The notes: a model not told the origin generated them from the letters alone. DNA of 64,000 nucleotides from an uncultured Prevotellaceae bacterium (GCA_947167515.1 CAMVIM010000007.1:62001-126000); one strand, 5' to 3'; shown: positions 35,775 to 45,443, counted from the stretch's first letter. Program-made: numbers and translations.

Positions 35775-37001
35775 ATGGTGAATAAGATGGTAAAAATCAA
35801 GCAAGCAGAAGCGAAAAAGGGGCTGAAAAGAATCCTTGATAGAAGCCATGTGTTCGTAGCCAGCATGGCGCTCATCATCCTTTGGATATGTTCGCTTGTG
35901 GCCATGAACATTTCCTTCTTTGACCCCATCCATCGAGCCACAAAAAACTTCTCACTCTCCGATGTATATTACCAAATTATGCAGGAGTCGGGAAACGTAC
36001 ACCGAAGCGAACTTATCACCATTGTGGATATGACCACTCTCTACGACCGAGGACGCATGGCGCAGGTCATCCACGAGGTGAACGAGTGCCAACCTGCCGT
36101 GGTGGGATTGGACGTGATGTTTGAAGGACTGCGAGGCGACACTGTGGGCAGTGAGCAGTTGGTAGAGGCCATCTGCGAGATTGAGACTCCGGTGGTGGCC
36201 TTCAAACTGAAGGAGGCTGACCCCGAAACGGGCAACTTCGTCACCGCCCGCCACTCTTTCTTCGCACCGATTGACGGCCTGCAAGAGGGCTATACTAACG
36301 TACAACACATTGACCTCGGAGGCATCATCCGCAACATGAGCACTTGGCATATCTTGGGCAGCGACACTGTCCACTCCCTCTCCTACTACCTGGCCAGCAA
36401 GTTCGCCCCCGATGTGCTGAACGAGGGGTTTCCCCAACGTCAACTCATTGACTATACCCCCACAGACTTCCCCGTCGTGCCCTACGATTCCATTCTGCAA
36501 AACCGCCACCTCATCGAGAACCGCATCGTCATGCTGGGAGCCATGAACGACGATGCCGACATGCACTACTCCCCCTTCGGCCGCACTGCTGGCACATGCA
36601 TTCAGGCCTATGCCGTGCAGACCCTGCTGGAGCATCATAACATCCGAGAACTGAACTTTGCATGGACACTACTCATCTCCTTCATCTTCATCGTGCTGAC
36701 CGACATACTGCAATGCGAAATCTCCTACCAAGCCAAACGCAGTAGAAGTGTCGTCGTGGGCTTCTTCTTCGACTCCAGTTTTGTGAAAAGTGCCATCAAC
36801 TTCCTCTGGATGGCTTTCCTTCTGTGGATAAACTTCCTCGTTTTCACCCAAGGAGACATCTACTTCAACCCCACCATCATGCTGATGGGCATTGTCCTTC
36901 AGGTGGAAGGCCGACTCTTCTATGTGTCAGCCATTGCCACCTATCGAGAAATCAAAACAAAAAAAATGAAAAACAAACATAAAAAACAACAAAAATCATG
37001 A
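35775..37001 (+). CDS. CHASE2-domain membrane sensor
   Basis: The 408-residue protein (start MVNKMVKIKQAEAKK; MVKIKQ at 35787 is an alternative) has one transmembrane helix near the N-terminus (VFVASMALIILWICSLVAM). A periplasmic CHASE2 sensory domain of about 250 residues follows (DVYYQIM, ITIVDMTTLYDRGRMAQVI, VVGLDVMFEG, GGIIRNMSTW, NRIVMLGAM), then two or three C-terminal membrane helices (residues ~296-390) and a short basic Lys-rich tail. CHASE2 domains normally sit on kinases, cyclases or similar; here no cytoplasmic output domain follows. Its stop overlaps the start of the FecR-like gene by ATGA. Output therefore may pass to the exported proteins encoded next; that is inference. Confidence 0.85.
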   Translation: MVNKMVKIKQAEAKKGLKRILDRSHVFVASMALIILWICSLVAMNISFFDPIHRATKNFSLSDVYYQIMQESGNVHRSELITIVDMTTLYDRGRMAQVIHEVNECQPAVVGLDVMFEGLRGDTVGSEQLVEAICEIETPVVAFKLKEADPETGNFVTARHSFFAPIDGLQEGYTNVQHIDLGGIIRNMSTWHILGSDTVHSLSYYLASKFAPDVLNEGFPQRQLIDYTPTDFPVVPYDSILQNRHLIENRIVMLGAMNDDADMHYSPFGRTAGTCIQAYAVQTLLEHHNIRELNFAWTLLISFIFIVLTDILQCEISYQAKRSRSVVVGFFFDSSFVKSAINFLWMAFLLWINFLVFTQGDIYFNPTIMLMGIVLQVEGRLFYVSAIATYREIKTKKMKNKHKKQQKS

Positions 37002-37468
37002 AACACTATTCTTTTATCTTACTTCTCCTCTTAGTGGGGACCTTCTTTTCTAACCTGAGGGCACAAGACCTCGTGGTTTATTCCGTCACTGGAACTGTCA
37101 AACTGATGAAAGGCAGAACCTCTTCCAACATCACCATCCGACAGAAACTGAACAGAGAAAGCATCGTCAACCTTGGTGCCGGAGCCAAACTGGTGCTCAT
37201 TGACCAAACGGAGAAAAAACAGTACACCCTCTCCTCCACAGGCACATTCTCTATCGGGAAACTCATTGCCAGTTCCCAAAGTTCGGCCAAGTCTTTGTCT
37301 GACATGTACTTGTCTTATCTGATGAAGCAAATCAACGGCAAGGGAGTCTTGACCTCCAAGACAGCTATCGATGACACCTATGCCTCCATCGAGCGTGACA
37401 CTAACGACTCCCTCTTCTCGGAAGCAGAACCTCAGATTGATACAAATATCAACACGACCCCACAGTAA
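36998..37468 (+). CDS. Exported small FecR-like protein
   Basis: This 156-residue protein has a signal peptide (MKHYSFILLLLLVGTFFSNLRAQ). A core of about 70 residues (VYSVTGTVKLMKG, LNRESIVNLGAGAKLVLID, KQYTLSSTGTFSIGKL) resembles the beta-rich FecR periplasmic signalling domain. The C-terminal third is helical then polar. The start overlaps the CHASE2 stop (ATGA), and the TPR-CHAT gene follows after 6 bp, so the three are almost surely made together. FecR-like domains relay signals across envelopes; here it may bridge the CHASE2 sensor and the CHAT protease. The fold assignment is moderate. Confidence 0.7.
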   Translation: MKHYSFILLLLLVGTFFSNLRAQDLVVYSVTGTVKLMKGRTSSNITIRQKLNRESIVNLGAGAKLVLIDQTEKKQYTLSSTGTFSIGKLIASSQSSAKSLSDMYLSYLMKQINGKGVLTSKTAIDDTYASIERDTNDSLFSEAEPQIDTNINTTPQ

Positions 37469-37474
37469 AATTCC

Positions 37475-40400
37475 ATGAAATTCTTCCTCCGCCCTCTCCT
37501 TTTCCTCCTTCTCCTTCCCTTCGAAGCCCTCTTCCCTTGTGCCAACCTTCACGCCCAGAGCGAGGTGGAACAATTGGCACAACAAGTGATGTCGGCACGT
37601 GCAAAAGGAGACTTCGAAAAGGCCATCCAACTGAACAGCAAGGAGATAGAGCTAAGAAGGAAAGACCCTTTTTCGTCCAAACTCTACTTAGCCAACAGCA
37701 TCCACACTCAGGCTGCCAACTATGCTGGTCTGCAACGCTACGACCAAGCCATCGACACCGAAAAGGAGGCGCTGGAACTCTTCCACAAAACCGACAAGAA
37801 GAAACAGTTCGTAGGTGTCTGCCTTAGCAATCTGGCTGCCTACCACTTCTCGCGAGGTCAGAGCGGCGACTTTGCACTGGCTGAGACCTATGCCCAAGAG
37901 GCCCTGAAATATCAGGAGAGTGGAAGCGAAAACTATGTGAACACCCTCAATCTACTTGTTGTCTATCAGACGGCAGCCGGACATGCCATTCAAGCCAATG
38001 ACCTGAGCAAGCAACTCTTCAAGCAAGGCAAACGTGTCTATGGCCTCAACACGGTCAAGTATGCTGAAATTCTGGCCAATCAGTCTGTCAAACTGGCTAA
38101 CCTCGGCAACTTTGCCGAAGCCATCAAATATGCTGAAGAAAGCATCTCCATCTATGAGGAGTCGGGCGACACGCTCAACCTCTCCTTTGCCCGCCTGCTC
38201 ACCAACACTGCCAACTACTACACCAATAAGGAAGACTACGCCACCAGCGTAAGGAAACTGGAGCGCGCACGCGGCATCCTGTTGACCACCGAAGGCGAGA
38301 GCGGGCTTAACTACATCCAATGCACAGGCGAACTCTCGGCTGCCTACAACCATCTGGGCGACCTGCAGAAGGCTGACGACCTGGCCAATGCAGCCCAAAA
38401 CGGCATCACAACCGGTGACAATCGCATTACCCTGCTGAAAGCCCAGTCGCTGAAGAAACAGGCCGAAGTCTTCGCCACTAACGGCAACTACAAAGTGGCC
38501 ATCAGTCTGCAAAATGCCGTGCTGAACATCTATGCCCAATATGCCGACTCGCTGGGCATGGCGAAGGCTTATGACAGGCTCTCCAACTACTACTACCATG
38601 ACAACAACGTGTACAAGGCTATCGAATGCTGCCAGAAGGCCATCGACATCAACTCGCGCAACAGCGGCAAGCAGACCGATCTGGCACAGGCATACAATAG
38701 CATGTCCATCTACCACTACCAGCAAAACGACAATAAGTCGGCACTCAACCATGCTCTTAAGGCCGTGCAGATGTACACTATAGAAGGCGACACCACCAGT
38801 TCCTTCTATGCCAAGGCACTCACCAACGCCGCCCTCTACCACTATGCCTTGGGCCATCTGGACGATGCCGTGCGCGATGCCCTCCACTCCTACCAGTTGC
38901 TTTGCAACGTGTTGGGCAAAGACCATCCCGACAATGTGACCAATCTCTTCAATCTGGCTCACTACTACTATTCCAAAGGAGACGAGCAGAAGCACCAAGA
39001 ATATCTGCACAAGGCCATGCAGTTACAGTCAAATCTGGTAAAGAGCAACTTCTCCCACATGACCACCGCAGGCCGCGAAATGTACTGGAACAGCAAGCGT
39101 TTTGTCTTTTCCGTCGCTCCCACCTACGCCTACCTGTGCGCTGACAACGACTCTCTACTGGTCGATGCCTACAACGCACAACTCTTCACCAAGGGCATCC
39201 TGCTCAATTCCGAAATCGACTTCAAGGCGCTCCTCATGCAGTCGGGCGACTCCACCCTACTAGAGGAGTACATGGAACTGACCGACCTGAACAACCAGAT
39301 AGCCGAACTCTACAACTCATCAACTCAGGAGATGAACGCCAGCAACCACTCGGACGAAATTGAACGCTTGAAACGGAAAGCCACTACATTGGAGCGCGAC
39401 TTGATGCGCCACAGCAAGGAGTATGGCGACTACACCGCCAACATGACCCTCACGGCACAAGACATTGCCGCAGCACTCAAAGAGGGCGATGTGGCCGTAG
39501 AACTGTTTGAAATAGAGGTGGATGGAGGGAAGGCCTATTATGCCATGTATCTGAAGAAGGACTGGCAGGCACCCCGACTGGTCAAACTCTTCAGTTATCT
39601 CGATTTACGAGTCTTACAGCACAACGGCAAAGACTTCTACAAACTCATAGCAGACCCCGATGGCATCAACTACCTCTTCTCCAAGAGCGAAGTGGGACAA
39701 ATGGTGTGGAACCCCCTCATCCAAAGTTGGGGCGACGACGTGAAGAACGTCTTCTTCTCGCCCTCTGGACTCTTCTACCAGTGGGGCATCGAATACCTGC
39801 AAATGAACGATGGGCAGCGAATAGGAGAGAAATACAACATGCGGAGACTCTCCTCCACCAAACTGCTGGCACAAACACCTGAGAACAATGCACTGAAGAA
39901 TGCCGCAGTCTTCGGCGGACTAGACTACGACATGCCTGTCGAACTGATGGCCGAACTGCACCAAGGCATCAACAACTACACCAACAAATTGGTGTCGGCC
40001 ATGGAAAGCGAAGACCTGGCCATACAACGCTCCCTTTTCGACCTCGACAACACAGTAGCCGACAGTCTCTCCATGCGCGGAAGTGCTAAGTATCTGGAAG
40101 GTACACTCAAGGAGGCTGAGAGCATTGCCGAACAACTGATGCAGAGCAACATAGAGACCGAACTCTACACCCACGAGATGGGCATAGAAGAGAACTTCAA
40201 GTCACTGAACGGAAAGCGGCTGTCGCTCATCCACATCGCCACCCACGGCTTCAGCCTGAGTGAAAGCAGTTCTGGACGAAGGATGCTGGCCTCAATTCTG
40301 GGCGACACATGGAACATATCGGCCAGCGATGCCAACCTCAACTACTCTGGCCTGCTCTTTTCAGGAGCTAACAATGCGCTCAACAGAATCAAAGTGCCCG

Positions 40401-40753
40401 AAGGTGTGGAGAACGGCATCCTCACCTCGCGCGAAATCTCGATGCTCGACCTGCGAGGCACCGACATGATCGTACTCTCGGCTTGTCAGACAGGCTTGGG
40501 CGACATCAAGGAAGATGGAGTATTCGGTCTGCAACGTGGCTTCAAGAAAGCAGGCGCACAGACTCTGCTGATGAGCCTCTGGAGTGTGAACGACCAGGCC
40601 ACACAACTCATGATGATTAGTTTCTACAAGGCACTTATGGAGGGAAAATCGCGCCACGAAGCCTTCAGAGAGGCACAAAACCGAGTGCGCTCCAACCCCA
40701 AGTTCAGCACCCCCTTCTTCTGGGCTTCCTTCATCATGCTCGATGACTTGTAA
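37475..40753 (+). CDS. Exported TPR-CHAT caspase-like protease
   Basis: The 1092-residue protein starts with a signal peptide (MKFFLRPLLFLLLLPFEALF...NLHAQ). Residues ~25-540 are tandem tetratricopeptide repeats (for example ANSIHTQAANYAGLQRYDQA and AYDRLSNYYYHDNNVYKAI), followed by a helical linker (~540-740). A CHAT domain follows (~760-1090), a caspase-fold peptidase. The catalytic pair is intact: His924 in IHIATHGFSLS and Cys1004 in VLSACQTGLGDI, followed by GFKKAGAQTLLMSLWSVND. TPR-CHAT proteins act as regulated proteases in several bacterial signalling and defence settings, mostly in the cytoplasm; export here is unusual. It is the third gene of the CHASE2-FecR-CHAT operon. The substrate is unknown. 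Confidence 0.9.
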   Translation: MKFFLRPLLFLLLLPFEALFPCANLHAQSEVEQLAQQVMSARAKGDFEKAIQLNSKEIELRRKDPFSSKLYLANSIHTQAANYAGLQRYDQAIDTEKEALELFHKTDKKKQFVGVCLSNLAAYHFSRGQSGDFALAETYAQEALKYQESGSENYVNTLNLLVVYQTAAGHAIQANDLSKQLFKQGKRVYGLNTVKYAEILANQSVKLANLGNFAEAIKYAEESISIYEESGDTLNLSFARLLTNTANYYTNKEDYATSVRKLERARGILLTTEGESGLNYIQCTGELSAAYNHLGDLQKADDLANAAQNGITTGDNRITLLKAQSLKKQAEVFATNGNYKVAISLQNAVLNIYAQYADSLGMAKAYDRLSNYYYHDNNVYKAIECCQKAIDINSRNSGKQTDLAQAYNSMSIYHYQQNDNKSALNHALKAVQMYTIEGDTTSSFYAKALTNAALYHYALGHLDDAVRDALHSYQLLCNVLGKDHPDNVTNLFNLAHYYYSKGDEQKHQEYLHKAMQLQSNLVKSNFSHMTTAGREMYWNSKRFVFSVAPTYAYLCADNDSLLVDAYNAQLFTKGILLNSEIDFKALLMQSGDSTLLEEYMELTDLNNQIAELYNSSTQEMNASNHSDEIERLKRKATTLERDLMRHSKEYGDYTANMTLTAQDIAAALKEGDVAVELFEIEVDGGKAYYAMYLKKDWQAPRLVKLFSYLDLRVLQHNGKDFYKLIADPDGINYLFSKSEVGQMVWNPLIQSWGDDVKNVFFSPSGLFYQWGIEYLQMNDGQRIGEKYNMRRLSSTKLLAQTPENNALKNAAVFGGLDYDMPVELMAELHQGINNYTNKLVSAMESEDLAIQRSLFDLDNTVADSLSMRGSAKYLEGTLKEAESIAEQLMQSNIETELYTHEMGIEENFKSLNGKRLSLIHIATHGFSLSESSSGRRMLASILGDTWNISASDANLNYSGLLFSGANNALNRIKVPEGVENGILTSREISMLDLRGTDMIVLSACQTGLGDIKEDGVFGLQRGFKKAGAQTLLMSLWSVNDQATQLMMISFYKALMEGKSRHEAFREAQNRVRSNPKFSTPFFWASFIMLDDL

Positions 40754-40763
40754 CACCCTAAAA

Positions 40764-40798
40764 TCGATGTGACTCAGACCGATTTCGAGGCACAGAAA
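40764..40798. repeat. Single-unit copy of repeat array 2, inverted orientation
   Basis: The reverse complement of 40768-40798 matches 35534-35564 at 28 of 31 positions. It has one central unit (TGTGACTCA) between ATCGAT/CCGATTT arms. It lies just after the CHAT stop codon, so the two copies bracket the operon. Confidence 0.8.
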
Positions 40799-40810
40799 AG
40801 GGATCAAAAC

Positions 40811-40849
40811 AAGCGGCTCCGTATCGAACTAATACAAAGCCGCTTTTGG
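40811..40849. terminator. Bidirectional hairpin between CHAT and OmpA genes
   Basis: AAGCGGCT pairs with AGCCGCTT across a 19-nt loop. It is followed by TTTT on the + strand and GTTTTG on the - strand, so it can serve both convergent genes. Confidence 0.6.
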
Positions 40850-40873
40850 TTTCTGCCAGTGTGACAATCGAGC

Positions 40874-42058
40874 TTACTTGCCCTCAATGATAACACAACG
40901 GTTCTTGTCGTTATCGTTAGCAAATGGTTGCACGGTGTCGCCATAAGAGTTCACGTTCATCTGGCTAGCTGGAACACCTTTCTCCAACAGATAGGATGCT
41001 ACCTTGTCGGCACGCTGCTTAGCATAGTTAGCGTTCAACTTAGCATTGCCAGTACCTGCATCTGCATAGCCACTGATGCCGATGGTCTTGTTGGGGTACT
41101 TCTTGCACCACGCTACCACCTTGTCTAGAAGTATCTCTTCGTTCACATCACTCTCGCGGATGGCATAGAAAATGGTTTCCTTTACGGGTTCTTCCACCAC
41201 AACGGGCTTGGGTGCAGTGGCTGATGCCACTTCTGTTTGGTTGGTTGTCTGATAGACAGGTGTTGCGGTCACAGCCACAGGTGTAGGCTTCGGAGCAGGC
41301 TTGTGACCAAACTTGTAAGTGATGGATAGTTGACCTGTCATCATCCAGTCGTCAGAGTTGGTGTATTTGCTGTTGAAGCGGTCGTCGAGCGAATTAAAAT
41401 CAACTTCAGCACCCACACTCCAGTGCTTGGCAATGTTGACATCGGCCAACAGACCCAGACGCAGATTGTGGCTGAGCAGGCTGTGGCGCGGAGTCTGGTT
41501 CTGTCCCCATGCATTGGAGATGTCGCTTTCCACCACATATTGCGAAGTGATGCGCTCAAAATCCTTGTTGTGCCATGCATAGTTGAGACCAACACCACCA
41601 ATGAGGTAGAGGTCGAAAGGACGATGCACCTTTTTCGTGAAGATGTTGAAAATGTTGACCATCAGGTCAATGTTGGTGTTGATGTAATTATAGTCATATT
41701 TCAACACTTTGGTGCCATAAGAGCGTTCCTCATTATTAGTGTCCTTCTTATAATACTTATCAAAACCTCCCTTTGACTTCCAGCCATTCACATGGATGCG
41801 GGCACCCACAACAGGTGAGAACATGTCACCCACTGCAATGCTGAAGGTAGGGGAAAGAAGTTTCCAACAACTCACATCAGTGAAAGTGGTACTCATACCG
41901 CCCTGCACCTGAATGAAACCATAAGGATAAGGCTTGTAACCCAGTTCTTGCGACTCGACCAGATAGCCACCCTCTATGCTGCTATCCACCTGCGCAACAG
42001 CTACCACGCTACTAAGTCCCATGACAACAACGGATAAAATTTTTTTAATATTACGCAT
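40874..42058 (-). CDS. OmpA-family outer membrane protein
   Basis: The start at MRNIKKILSVVVMGLSSVVA, a signal peptide, gives 394 residues; the ORF-track start 8 codons upstream lacks signal-peptide character. Residues ~25-255 form a predicted outer-membrane beta-barrel with alternating aromatic strands (YPYGFIQVQGGMSTTF, GLNYAWHNKDF). A Pro/Thr/Val linker follows, then an OmpA peptidoglycan-binding domain (~280-394) with GISGYADAGTGNAKLNANYA and ...KRADKVASYLLEKGV. The domain anchors the outer membrane to the cell wall. Single-gene unit, convergent with CHAT and divergent from the GNAT-like gene. Confidence 0.93.
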   Translation of the reverse strand: MRNIKKILSVVVMGLSSVVAVAQVDSSIEGGYLVESQELGYKPYPYGFIQVQGGMSTTFTDVSCWKLLSPTFSIAVGDMFSPVVGARIHVNGWKSKGGFDKYYKKDTNNEERSYGTKVLKYDYNYINTNIDLMVNIFNIFTKKVHRPFDLYLIGGVGLNYAWHNKDFERITSQYVVESDISNAWGQNQTPRHSLLSHNLRLGLLADVNIAKHWSVGAEVDFNSLDDRFNSKYTNSDDWMMTGQLSITYKFGHKPAPKPTPVAVTATPVYQTTNQTEVASATAPKPVVVEEPVKETIFYAIRESDVNEEILLDKVVAWCKKYPNKTIGISGYADAGTGNAKLNANYAKQRADKVASYLLEKGVPASQMNVNSYGDTVQPFANDNDKNRCVIIEGK

Positions 42059-42151
42059 AAGATTTGTGGTTAAGTAAAACATTTTTTTAACATTCGGCGG
42101 TAAAATTAGTTAATATTCCCCAAACGAACAAAAGAAAAAGGAAATATTTCG

Positions 42152-42159
42152 TATCTTTG
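42152..42159 (+). promoter_or_regulatory. -7 box for the GNAT-parE run
   Basis: TATCTTTG fits TAnnTTTG exactly and lies 20 bp before the GNAT-like start codon. Confidence 0.6.
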
Positions 42160-42179
42160 CCCCAAATTTCTTTATTATA

Positions 42180-43322
42180 ATGGTTACAATCAAGCAAGTT
42201 GAGACTAAAAAGGAACTGAAAAGGTTCATCAGGTTTAATTATGAGATGTATAAGGATAACCCTTATTCGGTGCCTGACCTGTATGAGGATATGCTGAATA
42301 CGTTCTCTGAGAAGAATGCCGCGATGGACTTTTGCGAGGCGGCTTATTTCTTGGCGTATAAGGACGAGAAGCTGGTGGGTCGCGTGGCTGCCATCATCAA
42401 CAAGAAGGCGAACAAGACGTGGAATCTGAAGAATGTGCGTTTTGGCTGGATTGATTTTGTGGATGACGAGGAGGTGAGCGAGGCGTTGCTGCGGAAGGTG
42501 GAAGAGTGGGGTAGAGAGCGTGGCATGGACACGATTCAGGGGCCTCTGGGCTTTACGGATATGGATGCGGAGGGTTTGCTGATTGAGGGTTTTGAGGAAC
42601 TCTCGACGATGGCGACCATCTATAATTTCCCTTACTATCAGAGGCACATTGAGCGACTGGGTTTTGAGAAGGATGCTGACTGGATTGAGATGCTGATGAC
42701 GGTGCCGAAGGAGACGGGACTGCCTGAGCGGTTGAAGCGTGTGGCTGAGATTGTGATGAAGAAGTATGATTTGAGGATTAAGAAGTACACCTCGGCGAAG
42801 AAGATTGCGAAGGAGTATGGGCAGGAGATTTTCTCGGTCATCAACGAGGCTTTCAAACCGTTGTTTGGTTATAGCGAACTGAGCCAGAAGCAGATAGACC
42901 AGTATGTGAAGATGTACTTGCCTGTGCTGGATTTGAAGCTGGTGAGTCTGGTGACGGAGGCTAACGGGCGCTTGGTGGCGGTGGGCATCTCCATGCCGTC
43001 GATGTCGAAAGCGTTGCAGAAGGCGAAAGGAAAGCTGACGCCCTTCGGTTGGTGGCACTTGCTGAAGGCGCTGAAACTGAAGAAGCCAAAGGTGCTGGAC
43101 TTGATGCTGGTGGGTGTGCTGCCTGAATATCAGAGCAAGGGCGTGAACTCGATTCTCTTCTACGACTTGCTGCCCATCTACATCAGCGAGGGTTACGATT
43201 ATGTGGAGACGAATCCTGAACTGGAGGCCAACGAGAAGGTGCAGCAGCAGTGGATTTATTTTGAAAGGAGACAGCACAAGAGAAGAAGGTGCTACAAGAA
43301 AAGTATTAAGACAACGAATTAG
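42180..43322 (+). CDS. GNAT-like N-acetyltransferase family protein
   Basis: The 380-residue protein belongs to a large, poorly characterised GNAT-like family. The N-terminal part (VTIKQVETKKELKRFIRFNY, DNPYSVPDL) and the C-terminal acetyltransferase-like fold with LMLVGVLPEYQSKGVNSILFY support this: LP-EYQ-KG is the acetyl-CoA pyrophosphate loop, in degenerate form. Homologues are typically annotated N-acetyltransferase without known substrate. Its C-terminal tail is very basic (RRQHKRRRCYKKSIK). It is 52 bp upstream of parE, separated by a stem-loop. Confidence 0.75.
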   Translation: MVTIKQVETKKELKRFIRFNYEMYKDNPYSVPDLYEDMLNTFSEKNAAMDFCEAAYFLAYKDEKLVGRVAAIINKKANKTWNLKNVRFGWIDFVDDEEVSEALLRKVEEWGRERGMDTIQGPLGFTDMDAEGLLIEGFEELSTMATIYNFPYYQRHIERLGFEKDADWIEMLMTVPKETGLPERLKRVAEIVMKKYDLRIKKYTSAKKIAKEYGQEIFSVINEAFKPLFGYSELSQKQIDQYVKMYLPVLDLKLVSLVTEANGRLVAVGISMPSMSKALQKAKGKLTPFGWWHLLKALKLKKPKVLDLMLVGVLPEYQSKGVNSILFYDLLPIYISEGYDYVETNPELEANEKVQQQWIYFERRQHKRRRCYKKSIKTTN

Positions 43323-43332
43323 ACGAAAAAGA

Positions 43333-43361
43333 TTCGGGAATGCCGTATGCGGCACCGAATG
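43333..43361 (+). other. Stem-loop in the spacer before parE
   Basis: ATTCGG/CCGAAT and TGCCG/CGGCA form a nested hairpin with a TATG loop. No T-run follows; the next ATG (parE) is 14 bp away, so it may tune parE translation or mRNA processing. Confidence 0.4.
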
Positions 43362-43374
43362 ACAACGAATATAG

Positions 43375-45375
43375 ATGGAAGAGCTAAACCTAAATAATAC
43401 CCCTGAGACGAATTATAACGATGCCAACATCATCACGCTGACAGGTGTGGAGCACATCCGTCTGCGTCCTGGCATGTACATCGGACGTCTGGGTGATGGT
43501 AGCCATGCAGAGGATGGCATCTATGTGTTGCTGAAAGAGATTATCGATAACAGTATCGACGAGTTCAAGATGCAGGCAGGCAAGCGCATCGAGGTGGAGG
43601 TGAAGGATAACTTAGCAGTGACGGTGCGCGACTATGGCCGAGGCATTCCGCAGGGAAAGATGATTGAGGCGGTGAGCATCCTGAACACGGGCGGCAAGTA
43701 TGACTCGAAGGCTTTCCAGAAGTCCATCGGACTGAACGGTGTGGGCACGAAAGCCGTCAATGCATTGTCCAACCGCTTCGAGGTGAGGAGCTACCGCGAC
43801 GGGGTGGTGCGCACGGCTGTGTTTGAAAAGGGAAAGCTGGTGGATGACCAGACAGAGAAGACCTCAGAAGAGAATGGCACGTTCATCTTTTTCCAGCCAG
43901 ACGACACGCTGTTCCTCAATTATAAGTTTCAAGATGAGTTTGTCAGCAACATGCTGCGCAACTACACCTACCTGAACACGGGACTGGAGATTTACTACAA
44001 CGGCAGCCGCATCGTGAGCCGCAATGGTCTGAAAGACCTCCTGAAGGACACGATGGATGCCACACCGCTGTATGAGATTATCCATCTGAAGGGCGATGAC
44101 ATCGAGATTGCCTTCACACATACGAATCAGCAGTATGGTGAGGAGTACCATTCGTTTGTGAATGGTCAGCACACGATTCAGGGTGGTACGCATCAGAGTG
44201 CCTTCAAGGAGCACATTGCCAGAACCATCAAGGAGTTCTATGGCAAGAACTACGAGTACAGCGACATCCGTTCGGGCATCATCGCCGCCATAGCCATCAA
44301 TGTGCAGGAGCCGCAGTTTGAGAGTCAGACAAAGATTAAGCTGGGTTCGCTCACGATGGAGCCGAATGGTGGAGTGAGCGTGAACAAGTTTGTGGGCGAC
44401 TTCATCAAGACGGAAGTCGATAACTACCTGCACAAGAACCTGGATGTGGCGGAGATTATCGAGGAGAAAATCAAGGACAACGAAAGAGACAGGAAGGCGA
44501 TTGCGGGTGTGACAAAACTGGCGCGTGAAAGGGCGAAGAAGGCCAATCTGCACAACCGTAAACTGCGCGACTGCAAGATTCACCTGAACGACCCCAAGGG
44601 CAACCAGAAGGAGGAGAGCTCCATCTTCATCACCGAGGGTGACTCGGCCAGCGGCAGCATCACCAAGAGCCGCGATGTGATGACACAGGCGGTGTTCTCG
44701 CTGAGAGGAAAGCCTCTGAACTCGTATGGATTGACAAAGAAGGTGGTGTATGAAAATGAGGAGTTCAACCTGTTGCAAGCGGCTCTGAACATCGAAGATG
44801 GCATTGATGGCCTGCGCTACAACAAGGTGATTGTAGCCACCGATGCCGATGTGGATGGCATGCACATCCGACTGCTGATGATCACGTTCTTCCTGCAGTT
44901 CTTCCCCGAACTGGTCAGGACAGGACACGTGTACATTCTGCAAACACCGCTCTTCCGTGTGAGAAACAGGAAGAAGCGCATCAAGAAGGCTGTGCTGGAC
45001 AAGTATATGGAGGAGCACCCCGACAACAAGGGCGACTTCGTCACCATCTATTGCTACAGCGACGAGGAACGCCTGAAGGCCATCGAGCAGCTGGGACCAG
45101 AACCTGAAATCACCCGATTCAAAGGTCTGGGAGAGATTTCCCCTGATGAGTTCAAGAACTTCATCGGCCCCGACATGAGGCTGGAGAGTGTCACCCTGCG
45201 CAAGCATGACCAGGTGAAGGAACTGCTGGAGTACTACATGGGCAAGAACACCATGCAGCGCCAGAACTTCATCATCAACAACCTGGTCATCGAGGAAGAT
45301 AAGCCTGAGGAAGAAGAAGACCTTCCCCTCACCCTCCCTGTTGAGGGAGGGAGTGGTATCTCAGTCAATGAATAA
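43375..45375 (+). CDS. parE: DNA topoisomerase IV subunit B
   Basis: ParE is the ATPase subunit that, with ParC, decatenates daughter chromosomes. The 666 residues have an N-terminal GHKL ATPase ([34 protein letters not shown]), a transducer domain, and a Toprim region with [10 protein letters not shown] and the Mg-binding [11 protein letters not shown]. The EGDSASGS form of the motif, rather than EGDSAGGS, favours ParE over GyrB in Bacteroidetes. The last ~20 residues ([17 protein letters not shown]) are encoded by a CTCCCT/AGGGAG palindrome and do not belong to the family, so a small repeat seems to have extended the C-terminus. No parC gene follows. Confidence 0.93.
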   Translation: MEELNLNNTPETNYNDANIITLTGVEHIRLRPGMYIGRLGDGSHAEDGIYVLLKEIIDNSIDEFKMQAGKRIEVEVKDNLAVTVRDYGRGIPQGKMIEAVSILNTGGKYDSKAFQKSIGLNGVGTKAVNALSNRFEVRSYRDGVVRTAVFEKGKLVDDQTEKTSEENGTFIFFQPDDTLFLNYKFQDEFVSNMLRNYTYLNTGLEIYYNGSRIVSRNGLKDLLKDTMDATPLYEIIHLKGDDIEIAFTHTNQQYGEEYHSFVNGQHTIQGGTHQSAFKEHIARTIKEFYGKNYEYSDIRSGIIAAIAINVQEPQFESQTKIKLGSLTMEPNGGVSVNKFVGDFIKTEVDNYLHKNLDVAEIIEEKIKDNERDRKAIAGVTKLARERAKKANLHNRKLRDCKIHLNDPKGNQKEESSIFITEGDSASGSITKSRDVMTQAVFSLRGKPLNSYGLTKKVVYENEEFNLLQAALNIEDGIDGLRYNKVIVATDADVDGMHIRLLMITFFLQFFPELVRTGHVYILQTPLFRVRNRKKRIKKAVLDKYMEEHPDNKGDFVTIYCYSDEERLKAIEQLGPEPEITRFKGLGEISPDEFKNFIGPDMRLESVTLRKHDQVKELLEYYMGKNTMQRQNFIINNLVIEEDKPEEEEDLPLTLPVEGGSGISVNE

Positions 45376-45443
45376 AAAACAATGGACAAACTAACAAATA
45401 AGGTAAATGTCCCCTCCCTCAATAGGGAGGGCAGGGGGAGGGT
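45322..45443. repeat. Facing CCTCCCT/AGGGAGG palindromic elements at the parE-coaD junction
   Basis: CTCCCTgttgAGGGAG lies in the last codons of parE, and CCTCCCTcaatAGGGAGG in the first codons of coaD. Each forms a tight hairpin. The same type of sequence occurs inside the methyltransferase (11744-11779) and the LRR regulator (24130-24262). Confidence 0.8.

Noticed and set aside
43864-45207. 447-codon minus-strand frame antisense to parE
   Set aside because: Complete overlap with a clear topoisomerase gene and no family motif; shadow of codon bias.
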